64,000 bases of DNA from Henckelia pumila (lineage: Eukaryota; Streptophyta; Magnoliopsida; Lamiales; Gesneriaceae), in NCBI RefSeq assembly GCF_033568475.1, contig NC_133123.1, forward strand, positions 61,511,522 through 61,575,521. Reading direction: 5' to 3'. The position numbers and the translations under genes are program-made. Shown here in pieces: positions 25,702 to 35,891 of this stretch (position 1 is the first letter of the stretch; every line of letters begins with the position of its first letter). Under the pieces are notes generated by a model. The model did no database searches and was not told the DNA's origin. It worked only from the letters and a program-made list of their open reading frames with translations.

Positions 25702-25820
25702 GGGTTGCAACACGAGGACTTCCCAGGGGGTCAACCATCCTAGTACTGCTCTCGCCCAAGCACGCTTAACTTCGGAGATCTGATGGGATCCGGTGCATAA
25801 GTGCTGGTATGATCGCACCC
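25702..25820 (-). rRNA. 5S rRNA gene, copy 12
   Basis: About 118 bp with a few substitutions. Downstream spacer A, upstream spacer B. Confidence 0.92.
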
Positions 25821-26221
25821 AACAGTAAATGAATTCTTTATTGTTTTGTCTCTCGAATTGCGGATCGGAGGAACAGGAGCTGTAGTTTCAAACAGACATA
25901 ACTTTCGATCTGCTGAGAGTTACGGGAGCTTCAGCCTACTCACGCGAAGCTATTCTCAATACCTACCGCGCGTATCTCGGTCAAAGAGACAGAGAAGCTC
26001 AAATTCAAAACCGGAGATAGTCTTTGGGGGCATTTTTCCCGTAGAGCACGCTGGGACCCATCGAAGTGGCCCGCGTCACCCAGATCGCACGTTCACGTCG
26101 TTTGATTTAGTCTATTGCATCTTTTCTATCCGCGGATTGGACTGAAAGAGTCGGAAATAGGACGAAGAGGAATCGGAAGAACAAGATGTACGAATAAGAA
26201 AAAAAAAACTAATAAAAAAAG

Positions 26222-26339
26222 GGGTGCAACACGAGAACTTCCCAGGGGGTCACCCATCTTAGTACTGCTCTTGCCCAAGCACGCATAACTTCGGAGTTTT
26301 GATGGGATCCGGTGCATTAGTGCTGGTATGATCGCACCC
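26222..26339 (-). rRNA. 5S rRNA gene, copy 13 (class-B variant)
   Basis: 118 bp with both class-B internal-promoter changes. Downstream spacer B, upstream spacer C, the latter slightly shortened. Confidence 0.94.
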
Positions 26340-26737
26340 AACAGTGAATGAATTCTTTATTTTTTTGTCTCTCGAATTGCGGATCGAAGGAACAGGAGCT
26401 GCAGTTTCAAACGGACATAACTTTCGATCGGCTGAGAGTTACTGGAGTTTCAGCCTGCTCACGCGAAGCTCCACTCGATACCTATCATATCTCGTTTAAA
26501 GAGACATAAACGCTCAAATTCCAAAATGGAGATGGTCTTTTGGGGCATTTTTGCCGTATGTCGTGCTGGGACCCACCGAAGCGGCCCGCGTCACCCAGAT
26601 CGCACGTTCACATCGTATGATTCAGTCTATTGCATCTTTTCTATCCGTGGATTGGACTGAAAGAGTCGGAAATAGGACGGCGAGGAATCGAAAGAACAAG
26701 AAGTACTAGTAAGAAAAAAAGAAATTAATAAAAAAAG

Positions 26738-26855
26738 GGGTGCAACACGAGGACTTCCCAGGGGGCCAGCCATCCTAATACTGCTCTCACCCAAGCGCGC
26801 TTAACTTCGGAGTTATGATCGGATCCGGTGCATTAGTGCTGGTATGATCGCACCT
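26738..26855 (-). rRNA. 5S rRNA gene, copy 14
   Basis: 118 bp with several scattered substitutions. Downstream spacer C, upstream spacer A. Confidence 0.9.
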
Positions 26856-27257
26856 AATAGTGAATGAATTCTTTATTGTTTTGTCTCTCGAATTGCGGAT
26901 CGGAGGAACAGGAGCTTCAATTTCAAACAGACATAACTTTCGATCGGCTAAGAGTTACGGGAGCTTCAGCCTGCTCACGCGAAGCTCCTCTCGATACCAA
27001 CAGCAAGTATCTCGGTCTAAGAGACGGAGACGCTCAAATTACAACCCGGAGATGGTCTTTTGGGGCGTTTTTCCCTTAGGGCACGCTGGGACCCACCGAA
27101 GCGGCCTGCGTCACCCAGATCGCATGTTCACGTCGTGTGATTAAGTCTAATTGCATCTTTTCTATCCGCGGATTGGACTAAAAGAGTCAGAAATAGGACG
27201 GCGAGGAATTGGAAAAACAAGAAGTACGAGTAAGAAAAAAAGAAATTAATGAAAAAG

Positions 27258-27375
27258 GGGTGCAACACGAGGACTTCCCAGGGGTTCACCCATCCTAATA
27301 CTGCTCTCGCCCCAGCACGCTTAACTTTGGAGTTCTGATGAGATCCGGTGCATTAGTGCTTGTATGATCGCACCC
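27258..27375 (-). rRNA. 5S rRNA gene, copy 15 (last in the array)
   Basis: 118 bp. Its upstream spacer is class B but is cut at about 27562, where copia sequence begins, so about half of the upstream flank is lost. Downstream spacer A. Confidence 0.92.
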
Positions 27376-27562
27376 AATAGTGAAGGAATTCTTTATTTTT
27401 TTTTGTCTTTTGAATTGCGGATCGGAGGAACAGGAGCTGCAGTTTCAAACGGACATAACTTTCGATCTGCTTAGAGTTACGGAAGCTTCAGCCTGCTCAC
27501 GCGAAGCTCTTCTCGATACCTACAGCGCGTATCTCGGTCTAAGAGATGGAGAAGCTCAAATT

Positions 27563-29000
27563 CAATCGCATATCCCCAAAAGGATGGCGGCAACTCCGTG
27601 AACCCCATCATAGACCGAACCATGTCCATCAAAGTCCGGTTACGACGTTCTGAAACACCATTCAACTGAGGTGTACCAGGAGGAGTCCACTGTGAGAGAA
27701 TCTCATTCTCCCTAAGATACTCTTGGAATTAAGCACTCACGTACTCACCTCCTCGATCCGATCGAAGTGCCTTGATGCTTCGTCCCAATTGTTTCTCCAC
27801 TTAATTTCTGAATTCTTTGAACCTTTCAAAAGCTTCAGATTTGTATTTCATTAAATACACATATCCATACCTAGAGAAATCATTGGTAAAGATGATGAAG
27901 TTGGAATGTCCGTGCTTAGTGGTGATGCTAAGTGGACCACACACATCTGTATGGATCAAATCTAACAGTCCTTTGGCCCGCTCCACATGGCCCTTAAGGG
28001 GAATTTTGGTCATCTTTCCTTTTAGAAAGGGTTCACAAGTAGTAAGAGAATTAATATCAGACATATCAAACATGCCTTCTCCCACTAGCTTGTTCATCAT
28101 TCTTAAAGATATATGACCTAATCGAGCATGCCATAAGTGTGCCGGATTTAGAGTATCTTGTTTTCTTTTGGATGTTGTTGATATCTCTTGGACATTATAC
28201 ATAGGAATATCTTTCAATTTTAAATTATAGAGATCGTTTTCCAATTGTCCTGTACCAATTAAACATTCATTCTTGTAAATATTGCAAACACCTTTGCCAA
28301 ATAAACAAGAATATCCATCTTTATCAAGCATAGAAATGGAAACAATGTTTTTCACCAAATCTGGTACAAACCAAACATCTCTCAAAATTAACTTAAAATC
28401 ATTGTCCAACAATAAGTAAACATCTCCAATAGCTTTGGCAGCAACTCTTGCCCCATTGCCCATCCTCAAGAAGGTCTCACCATCCCTGAGTCTCCTACTT
28501 CTTGCCATCAACTATAAATCATTACAAAGATGTGAGCCACAGCCGGTATCCAATACCCAAGAAGAAGAGTTAAGTGAAATGTTCACTTCAATGTAGAACG
28601 TATCATTTCCAGAACCATTCTGGTCGAGATATTTCTTGCAGCTACACATATAATGTACATGCCGAAGCAGGAGTGCTTGCTCATCAAAGAGCTCTTTGAG
28701 ATGCAAATGAATGTCAGCAGCATTCTTAGCATCCTCAAAACGCCTCTGCAGTTTATTGGACATAGAACCCAACATATAACACTTAGTTTTCAAGTCATGG
28801 TCACACCAATCCTTGTAAATCTGTAGCTCAACAGGGCTACATCCAGTCGGAGCCTTAGCAGGGGGCGACTTTTCAAGTGCATATGAAATCTTTTCCGAGT
28901 TTAAGACAATTTTCAGATTTCTTAGCCAATCGAGGTAATTTGGACCAGTCAGTATATGTTTGTCGAGTATTGCAGATAACGGATTGCGAATTGATGACAT
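27563..29000 (-). pseudogene. C1 gag-protease-integrase remnant
   Basis: The minus strand encodes a copia gag start near 29000. Next come the protease motif WVLDTGCGSH, the integrase zinc region (LWHARLGHIS ... TCEPFLKGKM) and the integrase core (LIHTDVCGP, GVSERRNRT, PPSFWGYA). This is the order of a Ty1/copia polyprotein. It is a broken fossil, shorter than the same region of C3. Confidence 0.9.
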
Positions 29001-30685
29001 TGTCAAAAACTTTGTACTGAAAAATAATAACAGATAAATGTCAATGACTATTTTAAAATATTTAATAAGATATAAAGTATGGACTTTAACTTTATAAATT
29101 TTTACTCCCACTGTTTTTGATATTTTCACTACCCTCTAGTGAAAACGGGAAACTCCTTTCCTCATTAGGTACATAAGGTCCAATTAGCCAATCATGATCC
29201 CAAATAATATCAGCCAATCATAATTTTTAAAAAGTAGTTTCCAATTGCATCTCCATGCAACCCTTACGTAAACTTTTGTCTCACGCTTGATTAGGACCCA
29301 ATAATATAACGTCGTTCATCTTTACGTGTCAAGCCTTACCCATCGATATCGAACCTTAATGGACGGTCGCCATGAGTTCCCCCAATAATATGAGACGAAG
29401 TCATGGGAGTTCCACGTAGTTCACATCACCATGTCAATAGATGTCACAGCTTTCCAACATCCAAGCGCCCCCAATAATATGAGCCGAGCATTGAATACGG
29501 ATAGCGTTCATCATGCATCCATTGTCGATGGAAGACATGAAAATTATAAACAAATTTATAATTCCCCTTTTCGGGCTTGATATAAATTTTGAATCTAATT
29601 CAAAATGAGGGTTTTTAATTTTGAAATGGTCTCATTGTTAATTTTAAAAACTCGCCATGTTTGATCGTATGTTTGCCGGATTCATGCTACTTTGTTATTA
29701 TAAAATAATAACGCACATACTCATTATTTATAATATATCATGCATATATTATAAACAGTAAATTAACAAGGATGATCAATCGCCCCAAAAATATTCGGCC
29801 CGTGTGAGCCAAACCCGGGTCTAGGTCCAATTCTTAGGGAATGAATGGGATGCAAATGCAACAATTACATAAGCTTCCAATATTTACATGTCTTGGATCT
29901 TCATAATTCATCATGGCCCACCATCTTCCAATCCTGAGCTTCCACTATCAAATATTTTACATTAAAATATCCATGGCAAATAGGGATACATCTCATGGGG
30001 TGGGAACGAGCCATAAACCAAGCCCACTTTATAATTTGATAATTATTACAACCATTCAACACAAAATATCTTAGCATACACCTAGCAAATTGGTCTTGGG
30101 CTTTTGATCATCCTTCATGCATAATATCACATATCATACACCATCAATTAATTATCAAAATAATCAATTGATTAAATATTATATTTCTTGGTTCAATCAC
30201 TAACCACCACAATTATAAATTAAATTAACAAAATAAACAAACACCTTTATTTACTTTCTAATTAATTTATTTATAATCGAATTTTTTGTAAATCACCATT
30301 TACTATAAATAATCAAAGTCCCACTTTAATTATTTATTTTATGAGAAAATACACAATTTTTAAAATTTCAATTTTTCATAAAAATATCAACTTTTACAAT
30401 CTCAACAACTTAGGGCTTATGACACTTGGATATCACAAAACACCTTTTGGAAACCAAATTCGTCATAGTCGTTGCCGGAGCACCGTCGCCGGATTCCGGC
30501 CAACCCAAAAAAAATATTTTTTTTATTAAAAGTGAGCTGCCCCTGCTGCCCGAAATGGGCAGCAACATTTTATAAAAAGATTTTTCCAAAAAACAGCCCC
30601 AAATTGATAGATCTTGATTTTCTCATGCGGTTAGAAATTGACCTCAACATAATATCAAACAAATGCTACACAAAAGAGTAACTTA
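29001..30685 (-). mobile_element. C1 untranslated leader
   Basis: About 1.7 kb between the primer site and gag, with no open frame. It carries several CCCAATAATATGAG-type repeats (about 29290, 29380, 29465) and the block CCCTCTAGTGAAAACGGGAAA (29131-29152), both shared with C2 and C3. The GC-rich hairpin array of C2 and C3 is reduced here to a short GGGCAGC-type remnant near 30535-30570. Confidence 0.75.
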
Positions 30686-30699
30686 GGCTTTGATACCAC
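30686..30699 (-). other. C1 primer binding site
   Basis: On the minus strand it reads GTGGTATCAAAGCC, directly after the LTR end. It is one base off the initiator-tRNA-Met type seen in C2 and C3. Confidence 0.85.
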
Positions 30700-31996
30700 T
30701 GTAGGTGATCAGTTAACTCGTGCCCGGAAACGCAGTGGAAATATTAAAATTTTTAACAAAAGAGATCCGAGCACTTGTGTAGCATTCAAAATAAAATAAC
30801 CATAAGGTGTTTAGAAGTTTTACCTATCAATCTCAAAGATTGATTTATGGCTCCAACCAAGTTGATAAACAACTAGGCTCTTGAAGTGGTAGATACTATC
30901 TACAAGCTTCCAAAGCACACCTTGCTCAAAATGGATTCAACACTTCAAGCCTTCGAATTGGGTCCAAGACTAGACGATCTAGATCCGCTCTAAATATGCA
31001 CTAGAATATTTAGAGAATTTTGCATTGAGATTTTCCTTTTCTTCTTCCTCAAAAATTGAAAGAAAACTTGGAGAATATTGTCAAGAAGTGTTCGGCCACT
31101 TCTCCTCCAAATTGGAATGAATAATGTGTGTATATTATTCATAATAATATATTAAAGGTAAAGGATTAAATGGATACAATTAAACCATGCATAAGAAAAG
31201 TGCAAGACTTGCATGAAAAATTGCAACCCTTCTTCCAACCCTTCAAATTCCATCATACATATATATAACATGAATATATATATATATTTCGAATATATAT
31301 ATATAATATATAAACATGATTTTGAACTTATTTAATTTAATTAAACATTTAACTTAATCCCAATTAAGTTTAAATAATTAATTAAATCTAACTTGAACTC
31401 ATTCAAGTCCACTAGTATATAATTATTCAACACTATATTAATTTGAGCTCTACTAGACTCAATAGTGTTTAATTAATTCAACACTTGAATTAATTTAATT
31501 ATTTGTACATTACAAAGTCTACTAGTGTTAAATTAATTCAACTCTAGAATTAATTAATTAAGTTCAAAATAATAGATTAGAAAATCAACATTTTCACAAA
31601 CTAATTATTTTAAGTCAACTTTTAATCTTGGAACACATTCACAAATTAAAATTTACTTTTCATTTAATCTCCAATTTAGAAGTCAAACTTCTAATTTATT
31701 TTACTTATAAACTCCTTTATAAGTTGTTCAACACATTGAACTAATTTTAATCTCAACGGGATCTAGAAAGCTAGTACTTGTGTGACACTCAATGGTTCAC
31801 TGATACAACTAGCAGTGGGTTCACATCTCCATGTGATTCGGGATCAACAAGTCCCCTATGTGAGCATACCCCATATAGCTCCATTCTTATTGATCAACTC
31901 CTTTATAATAAGAACGTCAGAAAACTCAAGTCTGATAGTACCCAACCAGTCATTTTAAGCATCTAGCAGCATCACTTACATGACTCCCTAGGTATC

Positions 31997-34300
31997 TGTG
32001 GGGACCTGGGTTGCTAATCTCATCTTAGGGCAATTAACGATTAATAAACAATTAATCGAACAATAAAAGAATATTCAAACCAAGAGCTAAATTTTTTTTA
32101 TTATTATTTTTTAAAAAAACTGAGCACCTCGCTCGATCGGGTAAATTCACCCGATCGAGCGGGCAAGAAAGTCCAGCTCTCGGGTCTGAATCCATATTGG
32201 TCTCGCTCGATCGGTGAACTTCTACCGATCGAGCGGCCAAGAAAAATGGATTTCTCTGCTTGCAAAATACAGGCCTCGCTCGATCGGTGAAGTTCACCCG
32301 ATCGAGCGGGCACCCTATTCAGAAAATAACAATGTAACTTTGCTGTACAATTTGATTCCAAATCTCATACCAACTTCATATAAACTTCTCAACATGATTC
32401 TAGATAATTTACATGCATTCAAACTAATATCAAGTGATCTAGAATACATGAATTCTCAAGTATAAATCAATACTTGGCAAAAACAACATATACAAAGGTT
32501 CTTGCTTTCTAACATGTTTATCAAATCATAAATACATGTCATCTGCTTAAAACCCGAATCTCCACTTCTAATCTTTCATTTTCGTGCAATCCAAGTCCAC
32601 TCTAACTGGCTCATGCCCCAACCTGATGCAATGCACACATACAAACAAAGCAACAGCCGGATAACTCCGGTGAGAATAAATCTCAGTATGAAAGACATGC
32701 ATATACATCATTAAAGCATATGGAATCTATATGCCATAAAACTCTAAAATCATAAAACATGTAATAACATGTAGATCATAGAATCATCATCGACTCTTAA
32801 ATTCTTACACATAACGATTCATCTAAAGCAATAGCATATAAAGCATAATAAAACATTCATATCTAGAATGGCATATCACAACATGCTAGCATTGATAACT
32901 TCATATTCTAAACCATAGAAAACTCTAGGTTAATGCATAAATGCAATGCATGTGCCAAAGAATAGGCTATCAAATCTGATACCAATAAGCTTAGTTCTTG
33001 GGATCCCGGGGAATAAAATCTTTAACTAACCACCGACTCTCCCAATCGAGGTGGTGTTAAATATCTCAATTCCCCTGACTTTGGTGCAACTATAGTGAGT
33101 CATCTAGCTCTGGATATAAATCTATATTCCGTGCCATGAGTCATCTGACTCTGGAAGTAAATCTACATTCCATGCCACTCAACTACAGTTCTCCAAACGT
33201 CATATGCACTCTAGGACATTCTGCCCTCTGTGCTATTCAAGGTAGGGTTCAAGATGAATGAAACATAATCTGTATGCATTAAATAAGCTAACATATCTTG
33301 AACACACAATTCAAACATCATGCAAGGCAATAATAAGAAATATATCACTTAACACACTTAGACAAATAAGTATGTGATTTTAGGAAAACTCAAAAACCAC
33401 CACGTTCTTGAGTTGTTCTACCTGGCGAGGATAATGTCGAATCATACCTTTCATCGCGATTCAAACATCTTGAATATTTTGCCAATGCTGAGTATCTCAA
33501 AGCTAGCCAAATCAGTCATACAATGCTGCTCATTTCAATCAGTGCTACTTGAAGGTATTCTTGATTCAACTTCAAACACTTCAAGTCATTCGAACTTGAA
33601 CTCGTCGATTAAACTTCGATAATCTTCACTTCAAATGTCAAAACTTAGCACTCGGAGCTGTGATCGCAAATATATGTTCAATCGGAAATTCTACTGGGCG
33701 GATCAAAAGATATCGGAGTTGGAAATCTCAAAATTGGCTTGGAACCCTTTTCTCTTCCTCTCTCGGTTTATTGCTGGGTTTCTGATCACTTTCTTGTCTT
33801 TACACGTTTTCAATATCAAGTTGCAAGGAGAATTGCATTTTGGTCCCTGAACTTTGGCATAATTGCAAATTAGTCCCCGGACAAGAAATTTAATTCAATT
33901 TCATTCCTAAATAATTTAAGAATAATAGAATTTAATTCTAAACTCTAAATATTCTCAAATTAAATATTCTTGAATTAAAATTAAATCATTTCGGAACTTA
34001 TCGCATTTTAGTCCTTGAAATTCAATATTTGCAAATGGGTCCTTGCTCGGATTTCATCCTCAAATTCAATATTTGATATTTATCATCTTGGAATTCACAT
34101 CTTAAATTCCATAAATATCAATTCAAATATTTTTAATCTTTTACTTTAAGATCTTAAAATCCGAAAATTCTCAAATTAAATATTTCTGACCCGAAATTGA
34201 AATCTCTAATTTCCATATTCTTAAATTCATCTTTTCACTTTTATTCGAAATTTAAATCTTAAATCCCGTAATTAAGAACTTAATATTTTCGGGCCTTACA
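31997..34300 (-). mobile_element. S2: solo LTR related to the E2 family
   Basis: A 2304-bp LTR (minus strand TGTAAGGCCCGAAAA ... GGTCCCCACA) is flanked by perfect GTATC duplications (31992-31996 and 34301-34305). The empty site is visible in the C3 LTR near 57200 (CCCTAGGTATCACTGATAG). It shares the E2 LTR start, the CCGGATAACTCCGGTGAGA box (near 32655) and a hairpin triplet near its end. It is the remnant of a full element lost by LTR-LTR recombination. Confidence 0.93.
32118..32312 (-). repeat. Three hairpins near the S2 LTR end
   Basis: Inverted repeats lie at about 32127-32162, 32202-32237 and 32272-32311. They are of the form CTCGCTCGATCGG ... CCGATCGAGCG. They are 130-315 bp from the LTR end, as in E2. 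Confidence 0.85.
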
Positions 34301-35172
34301 GTATCAAATGATAGTGCCTGCAAGAACCAATCAATTATGGTTAGCGTACAGTACGGTCCTTTCAACTCATATATCACGACCAATTCGACAACCATTGGTT
34401 TATCGAGAGTTGTCATTGAATCGATAACTATGTGTCATGCCGTAGTTGCATCGAAGGTGTAATTCAAGAAACCCCTTTCTTAATTACCACCTACTCTGAT
34501 CAGAGATTTCAAGCTACGTATGCATGAGATTACATAGGATATCCATATTCGTAGGTAAGCTCTGAATCCCCGACTACAATGCATTGAATCCTATATGTCT
34601 CGTCACAACACCCAACAGTGCCACCTGATGACCCCAGATGAGTCGGTAAACAAGTCAAAGTGAAGAACTAGCATATAGAGTCTCCATGTTGTCCCGGGTC
34701 ATAAGGACTAATGGTGTACAACCATAAACTAGGACTTCTCCACTCGATAACTGAGAACCACTTGGAAAATCCTTTAGGAAGGGTTGTTCAGTGCACTCTA
34801 CAAGGAGCACCTATTTGCATGCTTGGACATCTCCATGTCCCCTACCAATGAAACATGGTACTCACATCGCAAATACTAGTCTCAAGCTCGAGCGGCCTTT
34901 ATCCTTCTTTATGGTGGCTGAATCGACTAGGAACATTTTAGAATATACAGTATTCCAAATATGAGTTTCATGATAGTCATCACATGACCATCTCATATTC
35001 TTTCTACTATTTGTATATTCAAGGGCTTTATCTATGCAGCTTGCATGGGTATACAGATAAAGATTTGCCAAATTAAATAATGTCAAATATTATTAAAATA
35101 AAGATTGTCATATAAGAGTTCTCTCAAGGACCATCGGCCGACACATTGGCTCGACGGGAACCTACTCTAACA

Positions 35173-35192
35173 AAGTCCTCGTGTTGCACCCC
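35173..35192 (+). pseudogene. 5S rRNA gene fragment (3' end), opposite orientation
   Basis: AAGTCCTCGTGTTGCACCCC is the 3' end of a 5S gene on the plus strand, cut by the C1 LTR end. The main array is on the minus strand. Confidence 0.85.
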
Positions 35193-35541
35193 TTTTTCAT
35201 TAATTTCTTTTTTTATTACTCGTACTTCTTGTTCCTACGATTCCTCGCCGTCTTATTCTGACTCTTTCTGTCCAATCCACGGATAGAAAAGATGCAATAG
35301 ACTGAATCACACGACGTGGACGTGCGATCTGGGTGACGCGGACCGCTTCGGTGGTTCCCAGCGTGCCCTACGGGAAAAACGACCCAAAAAACCATCTTCG
35401 GGTTGGAATTTAAGCTTCTCCGTCTCTTAGACTGAGATGCGCATTGTAGGTATCAAGACGAGCTTCGTGTTTGAAAGGGCAGCGCCTGTTCCCCCTATCC
35501 GCAATTCGAGAGACAAAACAAAAGAGAATTCATTCACCGTT
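35193..35541 (+). repeat. Diverged 5S spacer
   Basis: A spacer of about 349 bp, shorter than the ~400 bp of the main array. It has B-like markers (reverse complement of AGAAGCTTAAATT) and many changes. T runs follow the upstream gene end. Confidence 0.8.
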
Positions 35542-35659
35542 AGGTGCGTTCATACCAGCACTAATGCATCGGATCCCATCAGAACTCCGAATTTAAGCGT
35601 GATTGGGAGAGAGCAGTACTAGGATGGGTGACCCCCTGGGAAGTCCTCGTGTTGCACCC
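35542..35659 (+). rRNA. 5S rRNA gene on the plus strand
   Basis: A full-length 118-bp copy with several substitutions, including the 5' end (AGGTGCGTTC) and the A-box region (AATTTAAGCGTG). It lies in opposite orientation to copies 1-15. It may be a decayed copy. Confidence 0.88.
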
Positions 35660-35891
35660 CTTTTTCATTAATTTCTTTTTTTATTACTCATACTTATTGT
35701 TCCTCCGATTCCTCGCCGTCCTATTCCCGACTCTTTCAGTCCAATCCGCGGATAGAAAATATGCAATAGACTGAATCATACGATGTGAACGTGCGATGTG
35801 GGTGACGCGGGCCGCTTCGGTGGGTCCCAGCGCGCCCTACGGGAAAAATGACCCGAAAGACAATCTATGGGTTGAAATTTGTGCATCTTCG
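35660..35891 (+). repeat. 5S spacer cut by the G1 LTR
   Basis: The spacer resembles the main-array spacers with mixed class markers. It ends at the G1 LTR start. The last five bases (CTTCG) are presumably the left target duplication of G1; the other copy would lie beyond the window. Confidence 0.75.

Larger units (their letters stand above)
19565..27562 (-). repeat. 5S rDNA tandem array with a three-unit higher-order repeat
   Basis: The array holds fifteen full-length 5S genes spaced 516-520 bp apart, all on the minus strand, separated by ~400-bp spacers. The spacers fall into three classes by linked markers. Class A has GATCGGCTAAG, TTACAACCC and TTAAGTCT. Class B has GATCTGCTGAG, AGAAGCTC, AGTGGCC and CAAGATGTACG. 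Class C has GATCGGCTGAG, TTACTGG, CCTATAGTGCG and TCCAAAATGG. From left to right the spacers read C A B (C/B) C A B C A B C A B C A B. The spacing of class C spacers is 1556-1559 bp. Gene ends are followed by T runs on the transcribed strand (pol III stop signals). Confidence 0.93.
27563..35172 (-). mobile_element. C1: 5' part of a Ty1/copia element, broken and truncated
   Basis: Read right to left: a 5' LTR (35172 down to 30700, holding S2), a primer site, a ~1.7-kb leader, gag, protease and the first part of integrase, then an abrupt end against a 5S spacer. Reverse transcriptase, RNase H and the 3' LTR are absent. The leader, gag start (SSIRNPLSAILDKHILTGPN) and integrase match C2 and C3 in layout, but the sequence is more diverged, so this is an older relative. 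The coding part is broken in a few places. At the left junction TTCAA fits both the copia and the 5S sequence. Confidence 0.9.
30700..35172 (-). repeat. C1 5' LTR, interrupted by S2
   Basis: The minus strand begins TGTTAGAGTAGG at 35172 and ends ATCACCTACA at 30700. It is about 2.16 kb without S2. Blocks at 34301-35100 align with the C2 and C3 LTRs, for example the stretch with TTAGCGTACAGTACGGTCC. An AT-rich stretch with imperfect ~60-bp repeats (AATTAATTCAACAC type) lies at 31320-31570. Confidence 0.87.

Noticed and set aside
19602-27079. Many recurring open frames of 70-110 codons in the 5S array
   Set aside because: They are the same spacer and gene sequence read in chance frames, repeated because the DNA is repeated. 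The frames cover 5S coding DNA and differ between spacer classes.
19565-27562. CRISPR-like array
   Set aside because: Period is ~519 bp and the repeated 118 bp is the 5S gene. Spacers are related to each other, unlike CRISPR spacers, and the DNA is eukaryotic.
27801-28511. A 236-codon frame as a host gene
   Set aside because: It matches copia protease-integrase and belongs to C1.
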